Shown here in pieces: positions 28,481 to 37,797 of a stretch of 64,000 nucleotides of DNA. The first letter of the stretch is position 1; every line of letters starts with the position of its first letter. The position numbers were made by a program, and so were the translations under genes. The stretch comes from Fervidobacterium changbaicum. Its GTDB lineage: Bacteria; Thermotogota; Thermotogae; Thermotogales; Fervidobacteriaceae. The stretch spans positions 1,798,001 to 1,862,000 of the forward strand of contig NZ_CP026721.1 of assembly GCF_004117075.1 (NCBI RefSeq), read 5' to 3'. The notes beneath the pieces are model-generated. The model saw only the letters and a program-made list of their open reading frames with translations. It was not told the DNA's origin and ran no database searches.

Positions 28481-30502
28481 ATGGAAGCAAGAGAGCTGCA
28501 ACAAGATGTCATTAACGATGAAATAACACTGAGCGATATAATCCAAATACTCAAAAGACGAAAATGGCTTTTAATTGCAACATTTGTTATCACGGTTGCA
28601 CTAACTCTTGTCTACTTATTTTTCATTGCAGCACCTACATACGAAATAACTGCAACGATAAAGCTTCCAAAATCTTCGGAAATGAGCCTTTCTGGTGCGG
28701 CGGCACTCGTACCGGGAGGTTCAACAACCTCTCCAGCTGTTGATGAGCAGATAGAGATAATCAAGAGTAGAAAAGTTCTTGGGAATGTTGTAAAAGAGCT
28801 AAACTTACTGGATTACTTCAAAAAAAAGGCAAAGAATCCTGAAAAAGTTGAATTAACAGAAAACCAGGTTATTAAGATGCTCGCTAAAGACATAGTAACT
28901 GCAACATCTAAGAATAATACATCACTTATCAGTCTTACAGTCGCCCTTGACGACAAAGAACTTGGTTACAAAATCGCACAATCGGTTATAAAGAACTACA
29001 TCGAAGTTGCAAAAGAACTCAACAAGGATGAAAATTCGTACCTGTATGATTTTGTAAGGCAGCAACTACCTATAGTTGAAAAAGAACTTGCCGAAGTAGA
29101 AGCCAAGCTTCAGGAATTCCAAAAGACAAAATCGCTCATGCCAACGAAAGAAATAGAACAGTTGATCCAAAGCTATAGTGACATAACAAAACAAATTGTT
29201 GACACACAGCTTGCAATTCAATCGGCAGAGGCTCAAATAGCGGAGCTAAACAAAAGGATTTCGGAAGTAAAAGGACTGGCAAAAGCACAGTCATACACAC
29301 CAACCAGTGACCAACTTGAAGAATTAAAAAAGGAACTATCTCAACTTGAAATTCAACGCAGTTCTTTACTTTTGAAATACACAGAAGAAGCAGAACCTGT
29401 GAAAGATGTTGAAAAACAAATAGAAGTTATTAAGAAGATGATAAATGACGAGCTAAACAGAATAACATCAGCAAAAGTTGAAGCTCAAGACCCTGTGCTC
29501 AGTGAACTTTACGCTTCGCTTTCAAAAGCAATCACAGAAAAAGAAAGCCTAAAAGCTGCGCTCCAAGGACTTCAAAAGACAAAAAATGACCTTGACAACC
29601 AACTTTCAAAGTACCCAGAAATCCAACGTGAATATGTTGCCTTGCAAAGAGATTTCACTGTCAAACAACAGACATATACAGCTCTTAAAGCCAAGGAGGA
29701 AGAACTCCGCCTTTCAACTGCTGGAATGAACTTCAACGTACCTGTTGTTATCGATGAACCATACATTCCAGAAAAACCCGCCAAGCCAAATAAAAAACTA
29801 ATGCTTGCTGTTAGCGGGGTTCTTGGTATTTTTCTTGGTATTCTTGTTGCCTTTTTACGAGAAGCAACAGACCAAAGAATTCTCGATAAATACCAACTTA
29901 CCGCCATCACTGGAGTTATACCAACCGAATTCAAACTACCAATTGATAGTGCAAAGAACACTGAAGCAATGAAAGAGTTGTACGTAAAACTCTTTGGCAA
30001 TAACTTTTCACATGAAGAATCAAATAAAACTGCCAAAATGATCCATATCACATCGGTAGGAAGAATAACTGAGAAAAACAGCATCAGCTACGAGCTTTCA
30101 AAATTTTTCTCCGCACTCGGTAAGAGAACCTTAATTATAGATACCACCGGTGATTTTAGTGATCTCATCGATAAATCAAAAGCACTATCTTTTGCTCAAT
30201 TCATTTCACAAAGCGACTTAGCTCAGTACAAGGACACGCTGTCTTTTGTTATCAAGAGCAAAGATGACGAACCTTATGCATTTTTCAATGAAACCTTCTT
30301 AGAGAAGGTCAATTTACTTAAGGATACAATGGATGCAATAATGATAATTACACCAGACTCTGATTCTGCTGAAGCAAAGTATTTCGAAGATATCGCAAAC
30401 AGTTCTGTTGTTGTTATAAAACCAAGCATTTCAGAAAAACCAAAGTTGCTCTTTGGTAGTTTATTCAAAAACGTCCACTTCGTTTGGATTGACAAGAAAT
30501 AG
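28481..30502 (+). CDS. Wzz/GumC-type polysaccharide co-polymerase with degenerate BY-kinase domain
   Basis: 673 residues. Cytosolic N-terminus, first membrane helix ~34-56, a long extracytoplasmic coiled-coil region (about 100-420), a proline-rich second helix (PAKPNKKLMLAVSGVLGIFL, ~428-455), then a cytosolic ~200-residue domain. That last domain follows the BY-kinase fold (VGRITEKNSISYELSKFFSA; GKRTLIIDTTGDFSD; AIMIITPDSDSA). However, the Walker A GxxGxGKS/T is replaced by SVGRITEKNS, the Walker A' DxD is missing, and there is no tyrosine cluster at the C-terminus. It should control chain length but not phosphorylate itself. Encoded directly after the export protein. Confidence 0.9.
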   Translation: MEARELQQDVINDEITLSDIIQILKRRKWLLIATFVITVALTLVYLFFIAAPTYEITATIKLPKSSEMSLSGAAALVPGGSTTSPAVDEQIEIIKSRKVLGNVVKELNLLDYFKKKAKNPEKVELTENQVIKMLAKDIVTATSKNNTSLISLTVALDDKELGYKIAQSVIKNYIEVAKELNKDENSYLYDFVRQQLPIVEKELAEVEAKLQEFQKTKSLMPTKEIEQLIQSYSDITKQIVDTQLAIQSAEAQIAELNKRISEVKGLAKAQSYTPTSDQLEELKKELSQLEIQRSSLLLKYTEEAEPVKDVEKQIEVIKKMINDELNRITSAKVEAQDPVLSELYASLSKAITEKESLKAALQGLQKTKNDLDNQLSKYPEIQREYVALQRDFTVKQQTYTALKAKEEELRLSTAGMNFNVPVVIDEPYIPEKPAKPNKKLMLAVSGVLGIFLGILVAFLREATDQRILDKYQLTAITGVIPTEFKLPIDSAKNTEAMKELYVKLFGNNFSHEESNKTAKMIHITSVGRITEKNSISYELSKFFSALGKRTLIIDTTGDFSDLIDKSKALSFAQFISQSDLAQYKDTLSFVIKSKDDEPYAFFNETFLEKVNLLKDTMDAIMIITPDSDSAEAKYFEDIANSSVVVIKPSISEKPKLLFGSLFKNVHFVWIDKK

Positions 30503-30634
30503 AAAAATTTTTGAAATTCGGGAGAAAAATTAATGATTAAAAATGGTAGTAAAATATAACTGATGAACGGAATATCATCAAAGAAAGTCTAAATTAATGA
30601 AAAGAGTTAAATCATTGGAATTGGGGGGGCTTTC

Positions 30635-31870
30635 TTGAGCCTGCAGTTTATAGCAAATTACGTCATTTTAGCAACATCTGGGTTACTTGTGACCAAAAAC
30701 TACTATATGTCCCTTTTATACCCATTTTTAATTATCACAACTTTGTATGCTTTTAAATTCTATGAATACTCAGACGACTTAAACGAGGCGCTCTCAAGAA
30801 GTATTTTTGGAATTACTATTGGTTCGCTCTTTCTTTTCGCATTCTGTAAGCTCTTTGATATACAATTTTTCACAAAAAAACTTATGCTTATATTACTTAT
30901 CTTCATTTTCATCCTCCCATTTCTCAATTACATATTATCAAAAATATCATCGAAGACAATTAAGCCAATTCGCTATCTTGTGGTTGGAAGAAAATCAGAA
31001 ATTTATAGCATTCTTAAGGAAATCGAAGAAAAATCAAAGGGAAAGTATCAATTTGTAGAATACATTAACCCATCACCGGTGACATTCAAAGAGAAAATAG
31101 CACAATACGATAATGTTCTCATAACAGACCCGCAACTTGAAAAAGAAATCGGAAACGAACTGGAGCAAATTAGGCAAACTCACAAAATCGAATATCTTCC
31201 AAACTTAGCAGAAATGGTTTTAAAACGCATCCCTCTTGAAGTTATGCAAAAATTCGAAGAATACTACAAAGTTTACTTTGACAACATCAAAGAATCTCCG
31301 GCAAAAAGAGTAATGGACATATTCTTTTCACTCATCGGGCTGGTTGTGTATTCGCCAGTGATACTGATTTCGGCGATATTTATAATGATAGAAGATGGTT
31401 TGCCCGTCGTTTTCAAACAAATTCGAGTTGGAAAAGATGGAAAAGAATACTGGATGATAAAACTAAGAAGCATGAGAAAACAGAAAACAGATGGTCCGAA
31501 ATTCGCTGATGATGAAAAACACAGAATACTGAAAATAGGCAGATTAATCCGTCCAACAAGAATCGATGAGTCGCTCCAGTTTGTAAACGTGTTGAAAGGT
31601 GAAATGAGTCTTGTAGGTCCCAGACCAGAGCAAGTGCCATTTGTTAGGATGTTTGAACAACAAATACCATACTATTCCTTGCGTCACAAGGTCAAACCCG
31701 GCATTACTGGCTGGGCACAGATATGTTACCAATATTCCTCCAGCGTTGAGGAAACAGAGATAAAACTGAGCTATGATTTGTATTATGTAAAGAACAGGAC
31801 AGTGTTTATGGATTTGAAGATACTTTTGCTAACGCTTGAGACATTGATATTCAGAAGAGGGGCGAAGTAG
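30635..31870 (+). CDS. Initiating polyprenyl-phosphate sugar-phosphate transferase (WbaP/ExoY family)
   Basis: 411 residues. The N-terminal half has four hydrophobic helices and a degenerate Rossmann-like region. The C-terminal half is the bacterial sugar-transferase domain with reentrant helix AKRVMDIFFSLIGLVVYSPV, then FKQIRVGKDGKEYWMIKLRSM, RIDESLQFVNVLKGEMSLVG, PRPEQVPF and KPGITGWAQI. It transfers a sugar-1-phosphate from a nucleotide sugar onto undecaprenyl phosphate and so starts each repeat unit. It starts with TTG after a G-rich ribosome site. Which sugar is used cannot be told. Confidence 0.93.
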   Translation: MSLQFIANYVILATSGLLVTKNYYMSLLYPFLIITTLYAFKFYEYSDDLNEALSRSIFGITIGSLFLFAFCKLFDIQFFTKKLMLILLIFIFILPFLNYILSKISSKTIKPIRYLVVGRKSEIYSILKEIEEKSKGKYQFVEYINPSPVTFKEKIAQYDNVLITDPQLEKEIGNELEQIRQTHKIEYLPNLAEMVLKRIPLEVMQKFEEYYKVYFDNIKESPAKRVMDIFFSLIGLVVYSPVILISAIFIMIEDGLPVVFKQIRVGKDGKEYWMIKLRSMRKQKTDGPKFADDEKHRILKIGRLIRPTRIDESLQFVNVLKGEMSLVGPRPEQVPFVRMFEQQIPYYSLRHKVKPGITGWAQICYQYSSSVEETEIKLSYDLYYVKNRTVFMDLKILLLTLETLIFRRGAK

Positions 31871-32012
31871 GACTACTCATTTAAATATCCTCGTATAAGT
31901 TCTCGAGAAGAATAGGATATGAAACATCTGTTGGCCTCCGAGTTTGGAAATAAGAAGAAAAAGATAGTTTCCGACAATTAATTTAGAAAAAAACACAAAG
32001 GGGTGTTTAATC

Positions 32013-33182
32013 TTGGGTGGCGGTATAGATCAAGGTAAGAGCTTACGAGTACTCTTAGCGGTTACTCACGCTGGTTTTGGAGGTGTTGCAAAGCACGTCA
32101 TAGATCTTGCGAATCTGCTGAGAGAACATGGATGCAAGGTTGACATTGCAACTGGCAGTGAAAGAAACGAATTGATGCAAGAATATGAGAGAGTATCCGA
32201 TAATGTTATAAAACTAAAATACTTGAAAAGGAGCATTAGTCTTCTGGACGATATTCTTGTATTCAAGGAAGTAGAAAAAGTTCTTAAAAGCTCGTCTTAT
32301 GATATTATTCATGCTCATGGTCCAAAAGCTGGCTTTGTCTTTAGACTGGTAGCTGCAAAGTTATCTATACCTTGTGTTTATACTCACCACTTAATAGTTT
32401 ACAAACAATTTAAATCTTTGTTGAACCCGTTATATAAAATCCTGGAAAAGATTGCAAGCTCTGTTGGTGACCATGTAATAGTTGTAACTAAGATAAATAA
32501 AGATATTTTGGTTTCAGAAAAAATTGTTAAACCCGAGAAGGTTTCGGTTGTTTATAATGGGTTGATTGATTTTTCAACGAAGTATACAAAAAAACAAGCT
32601 CGTGAAAAACTAAATATCTCCCCGGACGATTTTGTCGTAGTCTATGTGGGACGGCTGGAACCACCTAAAGATCCACTCACACTTGCTAAGGGTTTTCAAG
32701 ATTTCTGTAAACGTTACAACGACGGAACTAAGAAATATTTGTTTTTTGTAGGAGACGGACCGTTAAAAGCCAAATTACCAAATGATGGTAATATAACTGT
32801 TACAGGATTTACGAATGACGTAGAACTATACTTAGCCGCTGCTGACGTTTTTTGTTTGACAACAACAAAGGAAGGGTTGCCGATATCAATTTTAGAAGCC
32901 ATGAAATATTCGCTGCCGATAGTGGCAACAAATGTAGATGGCATTGCTGAACAGGTCTTTCAGAGAGTTAACGGCTTTCTTGTAAAACCGTTTTTCTGGC
33001 AAGAGATATCGCATGCATTGGGAGAGATTTATACAAACGGTGAGCTTAGAGAAAAAATGGCTCAGGAGTCCAGGCGACTATCCGAAGAGAGATTTGATAT
33101 GAGAAAGAATATTGTGCAAATATTGCACATCTATAGAAGCATAACTGAAAATTATTCCATTTCTAAGAAAAGTTTGAGGTGA
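32013..33182 (+). CDS. Glycosyltransferase family 4 protein
   Basis: 389 residues, GT-B fold. The N-terminal acceptor half has VTHAGFGGVAKHVIDLANLL and IIHAHGPKAGFVFRLVA. The C-terminal donor half has VVYVGRLEPPKDPLTL, FFVGDGPLKAKL and the E-x7-E-like TTTKEGLPISILEAMKYSLP. The TTG start follows AAAGGGGTG by 7 bases. It adds one sugar in the repeat unit; donor unknown. The stop overlaps the region of the next gene's ribosome site. Confidence 0.9.
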   Translation: MGGGIDQGKSLRVLLAVTHAGFGGVAKHVIDLANLLREHGCKVDIATGSERNELMQEYERVSDNVIKLKYLKRSISLLDDILVFKEVEKVLKSSSYDIIHAHGPKAGFVFRLVAAKLSIPCVYTHHLIVYKQFKSLLNPLYKILEKIASSVGDHVIVVTKINKDILVSEKIVKPEKVSVVYNGLIDFSTKYTKKQAREKLNISPDDFVVVYVGRLEPPKDPLTLAKGFQDFCKRYNDGTKKYLFFVGDGPLKAKLPNDGNITVTGFTNDVELYLAAADVFCLTTTKEGLPISILEAMKYSLPIVATNVDGIAEQVFQRVNGFLVKPFFWQEISHALGEIYTNGELREKMAQESRRLSEERFDMRKNIVQILHIYRSITENYSISKKSLR

Positions 33183-33187
33183 GAGGC

Positions 33188-34312
33188 GTGAGAATTGTAA
33201 TCATAAACTTTGAGCACCATGGTGGAATGAAAGCTTTCACAGAAGGAATAGTAGAGTTTATGACTAAACTAAGAGATGTTCAAATCTCGCAAATTTTAGT
33301 TGTCTTTACAAATGAAAGAAAAATTGGAATTTCGAGGAGCAGTAACACCACTGTTATTTCTCTTCCAAGAAAGTTCAAATTATTGTACTATATCTTCCCA
33401 AAACTCCTCAAGAAGTTATTTACTCAGCTTATATTAGAGAATGTAGACGTAGAACTTTACATTGTAACATGGGGGAGTCATTTTTCAGACCTACTGTTAC
33501 AATTTCGAGAAAGATTAGCAATTTTTGTTCACGATGCAAGGCCACACGATAACAAAAGAATCTTAAAAATGTTTAATGATTTTTTGCTCTACAAGAGAAA
33601 TATTAAACTTGCCAAATCATCAGCCTTTATAATTACAAATAGCGAAACACAGGCGATTTATTTGAGAGAGAAACTGAGAAAAACTGTATTTTTCCTTCCG
33701 CATCCACCATTTACCTACAGAAGTAACCTAAAAGAAGTAACGGTAGGTTTAGAGAACTACTACCTTTTTTTTGGACGAATTGAATACTATCGGGGTGTAG
33801 ATATATTCTTAAAAGCAATTAGAATTCTTCGGGATCAATATTCTTTGGAACCCAAAGTGGTTATTGCTGGTCGTGGGACGTTTTCAAGAGAAACGCGAAA
33901 ACTCATCAATAAGTATAAATTATTAAACGTTCATTTTATTGATAGATTTATCGATGATGACGAAATTCCTTGGCTGTTTGAGCACTGCAAATGTGTTGTA
34001 TTGCCTTATCGTTCGGTAACACAAAGTGGACCTCTTCAGTTGGCATATAAATTTCATAAGCCAGTGATTGTAAGCGCTCTAAGTTACTTTCTTGAAAACT
34101 TTGACTTCGAAAATAGGCCAGGTTTTTTGGTAGATCCAGGAAATCTTGAGAACCTGGTGTTGAACTTGCTGAACTTCGAAAGACTCTCGAAGGAAGAGCT
34201 CGAAGTTTTTGAAAAAAACGCTGGAATGAATTACGAAAAGTATTATTCAGAGGAAAAATTCCTATCTGAATTAAATACTTTAATGCAAAGAATCCAAAAC
34301 TTACTCAATTAA
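33188..34312 (+). CDS. Glycosyltransferase family 4 protein
   Basis: 374 residues from GTG 33188, 7 bases after GAGGTG; the GTG at 33179 lies inside that ribosome site. GT-B fold features: IINFEHHGGMKAFTEGI at the N-terminus, LAIFVHDARPHDNKRIL in the acceptor half, then YYLFFGRIEYYRGVDIFLKA, VVIAGRGTFS and the donor-site segment CVVLPYRSVTQSGPLQLAY. This is a conventional GT4, donor not predictable. It follows the previous glycosyltransferase with a 5-base gap. Low GC and short spacing fit one operon. Confidence 0.88.
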   Translation: MRIVIINFEHHGGMKAFTEGIVEFMTKLRDVQISQILVVFTNERKIGISRSSNTTVISLPRKFKLLYYIFPKLLKKLFTQLILENVDVELYIVTWGSHFSDLLLQFRERLAIFVHDARPHDNKRILKMFNDFLLYKRNIKLAKSSAFIITNSETQAIYLREKLRKTVFFLPHPPFTYRSNLKEVTVGLENYYLFFGRIEYYRGVDIFLKAIRILRDQYSLEPKVVIAGRGTFSRETRKLINKYKLLNVHFIDRFIDDDEIPWLFEHCKCVVLPYRSVTQSGPLQLAYKFHKPVIVSALSYFLENFDFENRPGFLVDPGNLENLVLNLLNFERLSKEELEVFEKNAGMNYEKYYSEEKFLSELNTLMQRIQNLLN

Positions 34313-34481
34313 TTGTTTGAAGGGGACAGTACGTGCTCTTAATTCAAGAAAATCTTAGGTTTTGTATTATTATTGTGGCTACTTATAGAAATTTTAGATA
34401 GGTATGCATTCGGGTGAGGAGTATGCTTTTTTCGTGGAGTTCATTACGTAAAATCAAGTTTTGAGTAGAAGGCGGAAATGT

Positions 34482-34550
34482 ATGATAAATGTTGAATTTC
34501 TCTCGCTTTTCATCTTAACAAATATCGTTTACTATATTTACACTTATTAG
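34482..34550 (+). pseudogene. Possible start of a membrane-protein gene cut off by the IS110 relic
   Basis: An ATG with AGGCGG upstream opens a 22-codon frame with hydrophobic residues (SLFILTNIVYYIYTY) and then a stop where the IS110-like sequence begins. It looks like the N-terminus of a membrane protein, for example a polymerase. The evidence is slight. The bases 34313-34481 hold no other gene I can see. Confidence 0.25.
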
Positions 34551-35198
34551 CCAAACTACTCGTCTCGGATGGGCATGGGCTCCTTTAGATATTGTGGGTT
34601 TTTGAGTAAGTGAAGCACATGTGCAATATTCTTTGAGCATTTCATCAAACTGATTAAGTTGCTCTTGCAAAAATCGAAGTTCTTTGATAGTTTGAATAAG
34701 AATCTTCTCTTTCATTGGTCATCACTGAGCAATGGAGTTGTTAGCAAGTTCTTTAAGAGTTTCTGGGGAAAGTTTTAACTTTCTACCGGTTGTCTTTGAA
34801 AAGAAAACAAGTAAAGAATCAATAGGGGCTTTTTGGATAGCTTTAGCAGAAGGGAAAGAAGAAAGCAAATCTAAGATAGTATCATTGTAGATGTTGGTCG
34901 CTTTTTCAAGTTCAGGAAAGAGAAGAGAAAGAAGCTTTTCAATGTCGTTTTTGACTTTTGAGATTTGATGAGTGATACTTTCTTTTTTTCTTGCAATATC
35001 CCGAAAATCGGAGTTGAGGAAAGAAGACGCAGGAAGAAGGTAATGAGTGTAAAAGATGGTAAGAGCGATAGAGCGAGCATCGATTTTGTCAGTTTTAGTT
35101 TTCCTAAGTCCGACAGAAGTTGGGTTTTGGATAGCATAGGCGTTGAACTTATCCTTGGAGATGTCAATACCGACAAAGATGGAGAAGTTTTGAGACAT
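34515..35198 (-). pseudogene. IS110-family transposase relic
   Basis: Starting at 35198 the protein reads IFVGIDISKDKFNAYAI, the DEDD active-site start of IS110 recombinases. It then jumps to KTKTDKIDARSIALTI, so about 50 residues that normally lie between are deleted. The RuvC-like domain continues with IARKKESITHQISKVKNDIE. A stop occurs at 34728, and a shifted frame continues (IKELRFLQEQLNQFDEMLKE) to about 34570. The C-terminal domain with the catalytic serine (IPGIGPxTA) is absent. The element is inactive. Confidence 0.85.
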
Positions 35199-35345
35199 AC
35201 TAAAACCTCCTTTCGGTTGATTTGGTTAAAAGGCGAGGGCAGGAGCCTGCAGAACCAAACCTCCAGGGTGACAAGGGTTAAAAACCCAACCAACTCATCA
35301 TGGTTAAAGGCAGGCGACAGACTCCTATAATGGCTTGAAAGCCAA
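35199..35345 (-). ncRNA. Candidate IS110 bridge-RNA leader
   Basis: The 147 bases directly upstream of the IS110-type transposase start (minus strand) are non-coding and rich in short inverted segments: GGGTTTTTAACCC at 35275-35288, CCTGGAGGTTTGG, and GCAGGCTCCTGCC around 35236-35252. IS110 elements of this arrangement carry a bridge RNA in the leader that binds target and donor DNA through two loops. Position and foldability support it; loops and guides were not derived. Confidence 0.35.
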
Positions 35346-35422
35346 GGATGAATAAGTCGTCCTGCCTTGTCTACTTTTTGACTAAAATATTTATATCATA
35401 TTTTTACGTAGGAGGTTTAAAT

Positions 35423-36553
35423 ATGAAGATAACATTTATTACACCCCAGCCACCTGAAAGATTCGGAGGAGGTTCCATTGTAATATTATCGCATTTGATA
35501 GCTCTGAGAGGACTTGTAGGTTCCTCATCAATAAAATATATAGGACCAAAAAGTAATACCATTGACTTGCGTGACTTTGTGTCTGAGTACATATATGTTC
35601 CAAGCTCGAGCATGGTGCTAAAGTTTATTTCCGTATTAAAACAAGACAGTTTTTTGAGTGTGGATAAGTTTATTCTTTCTAATATCAAGGACTTAAAGGG
35701 TTTCTTACGGGATAGCGATATTATTTGGATTGAAACCACAAAGCTTGGAAACTCTCTAAGAATTTTAAGGGACTATATTGGGAAAGCGAAAGTTATATTG
35801 TCAGTCCACAATATTGAGCAGCTTTACTATAAACAATCTGAGAAAATAACAGGAATGCTACTCAAAAAGGCTATTTCTCATTCTGAGAAATTTTGTGCTG
35901 AATTTAGTGATTTAATGCTTTTTCCAACCGAGGAGATTTATAAACTTTACGAGAAAATTACAGAGACAAGGATTCGGAACGTGGCAATAGTGAATTTCTT
36001 CTTGAATGATGACCAAGTACATGTAACTGACGATATATTGCGAGGAGCTTGTATAACTGGCAGTTACCGATATGGTCATAACCGGCAGCCGTTGGACACA
36101 CTCATAAGCGAATGGTCTAAAAAGAGCCACAGTTTTAAGCTGTTTGTGTTTGGATCTAACATACCTGTGAAGACGATGAAAAAATCTAGTAACTGTAAGG
36201 ATATCGTATTTGTAATTAATCCTGTTGACGACACGGACATATTACCAAAGATACCAATAGCCTTAAATCCTGTTATTAGTAGCGGAGGAGTCCTTGTGAA
36301 AAACATAGTAGCGCTTAAAAATGGTCAGGTAGTAACCGGTTTCCCTGGTAGCTTTAGAGGAACTCGTGTTGGAAAGTATTTTGAAGTTGTTACAAGCTTA
36401 GAAGACATGCTCGAACGAGTAGAAGCTTTACTTGATGATAGGAAAACTCTCAAGGAGAAACGAGAAGCTGCAGCTGAGTATTACATTACCCAACACTCAT
36501 TAAGTTACGGTTTGGAAGCTTTTCAACAGATTATTGATAAAATTGTGTGGTAA
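35423..36553 (+). CDS. Glycosyltransferase (GT-B, family 4-like)
   Basis: 376 residues from ATG 35423, 7 bases after GGAGG. The N-terminus FITPQPPERFGGGSIVILSH is typical of a donor/acceptor glycine loop. It continues with VILSVHNIEQLYYKQSEK, a motif of GT4 transferases with N-terminal HNxE. The C-terminal half is divergent: KIPIALNPVISSGGVLVKNIVALKNG fits the donor site with G-G-V-x-x-K. Donor sugar unknown. It overlaps no gene; 13 bases before the next GTG start. It lies downstream of the IS110 relic and possibly depends on read-through. Confidence 0.82.
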   Translation: MKITFITPQPPERFGGGSIVILSHLIALRGLVGSSSIKYIGPKSNTIDLRDFVSEYIYVPSSSMVLKFISVLKQDSFLSVDKFILSNIKDLKGFLRDSDIIWIETTKLGNSLRILRDYIGKAKVILSVHNIEQLYYKQSEKITGMLLKKAISHSEKFCAEFSDLMLFPTEEIYKLYEKITETRIRNVAIVNFFLNDDQVHVTDDILRGACITGSYRYGHNRQPLDTLISEWSKKSHSFKLFVFGSNIPVKTMKKSSNCKDIVFVINPVDDTDILPKIPIALNPVISSGGVLVKNIVALKNGQVVTGFPGSFRGTRVGKYFEVVTSLEDMLERVEALLDDRKTLKEKREAAAEYYITQHSLSYGLEAFQQIIDKIVW

Positions 36554-36566
36554 GGAGGATTTGAGC

Positions 36567-37790
36567 GTGGGCATTGTTCGTGACAAGGTTTTAGCATTTG
36601 GTTACCATGTTTACGGCAACACAAAACGACGTGGAGGGTTTCCCGCTATACTGGAACAAATTGCAAGCTTTGGTTATTTTGTGGATTATTTCACAACACC
36701 TATGAGTTATGGATGGCTCTATAAAAACACAGATAGGGAAAACATTAGGAACTTTTTTAAGCTTATTGTTGGTACTGAATTTAATATTGGACATGGGAAG
36801 ATTATCAATAGAGGATTGCTAAACCTTCTACCATGGAAAATTTCGCGATTCATCTTTTCAAAAAAGTTTTTATGTTTTGCGCCAACTCTTGATCAAGTAG
36901 TTCGTGTTGCTAAGCAGAAAGTATATGACCTCGTAGTCTTAGAGAGTGTTCCTGCAGCATTATATGGACCTGTAATAAAGGAAAATACAAGAACTCCTTT
37001 AATTTACAGGGCATCAGATCCCTTAATTGCATGGTTTTCAACATACTTTAGCGATACGGATAAGATGGAGAAGGATTTATTTCAAGTTTCAGACGAAGTT
37101 TGGGTTCCTAATGAAATATGTTATAGGTACTACATTGAGCACGGATTTCCAAAAAATAAAATGGTTATTATAAAAAACCCGCTGCTGACAGTTTCCCAGC
37201 TCGAGAATATTGAAAATAACACCAAACTCTCCAACGAAGGAAACGAACTTCGAAGATCTATCTTACAAGGTAAGTATAGAAAAATAGGTCTTTACTTTGG
37301 TGCTGTAGAAATAGATTATCGATTGATAGATATTATAGCAAAGAAAGTTAAAGATGTTGTTTTTGTTATTATAGGTCCTTACAGAAAAAAAATGGATATG
37401 GCACATAATGTTGTTTTTCTCGGCCCTTTGGATAATACTAAGATAGATCAGTTTGTTCAAATATCTGATTTTGGATTCTTACCGTATAAAAAGGTTGGGG
37501 ACATGGATGTGTTAAGGACGGCACCAACTGGTAAGGTTGTGAGATTTCTTCTACATTTAAAACCTGTTTTTCAGTTTTCACAATACGACATCAGTTTTCC
37601 CTATATCTACTCTGTAAAGGTCGAAAGTGAGTTTGTAGAAAAAATTCAAGAAGTTCATAGAGAAGCCGAGAAAATGAAAGAGGACAAGAATTTATTGCGG
37701 TTAAAGGAGTTCTTGAAAGATTATACTGTAGAAAATTTTATCCAGAATGTGCGCTTAAGGCTTAGCAATTATATAAAGGTACCTAAATGA
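36567..37790 (+). CDS. Glycosyltransferase, possibly GumK-like
   Basis: 407 residues from GTG 36567, 8 bases after AAGGAGG. GT-B signs include FGYHVYGNTKRRGGFPAILEQ at the N-terminus, VVLESVPAALYGPVI, LIYRASDPLIAWFSTYF, a second-domain start IGLYFGAVEIDYRLIDIIA and DFGFLPYKKVGDMDVLRTAP. The YRASD and VLRTAPTGK stretches recall GumK-type glucuronosyltransferases (GT70), but I cannot confirm this by eye. If right, it would use UDP-glucuronate-like donors and link with the UDP-sugar dehydrogenase at 15-16.5 kb. It is the last gene before a long IS-filled stretch. Confidence 0.75.
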   Translation: MGIVRDKVLAFGYHVYGNTKRRGGFPAILEQIASFGYFVDYFTTPMSYGWLYKNTDRENIRNFFKLIVGTEFNIGHGKIINRGLLNLLPWKISRFIFSKKFLCFAPTLDQVVRVAKQKVYDLVVLESVPAALYGPVIKENTRTPLIYRASDPLIAWFSTYFSDTDKMEKDLFQVSDEVWVPNEICYRYYIEHGFPKNKMVIIKNPLLTVSQLENIENNTKLSNEGNELRRSILQGKYRKIGLYFGAVEIDYRLIDIIAKKVKDVVFVIIGPYRKKMDMAHNVVFLGPLDNTKIDQFVQISDFGFLPYKKVGDMDVLRTAPTGKVVRFLLHLKPVFQFSQYDISFPYIYSVKVESEFVEKIQEVHREAEKMKEDKNLLRLKEFLKDYTVENFIQNVRLRLSNYIKVPK

Positions 37791-37797
37791 CGTCGAT

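Noticed and set aside
34871-35293. A 140-codon minus-strand frame overlapping the IS110 transposase start
   Set aside because: Composition is Leu/Ser-rich shadow coding and it covers the non-coding leader; the VGIDISKDKF frame is the real one.
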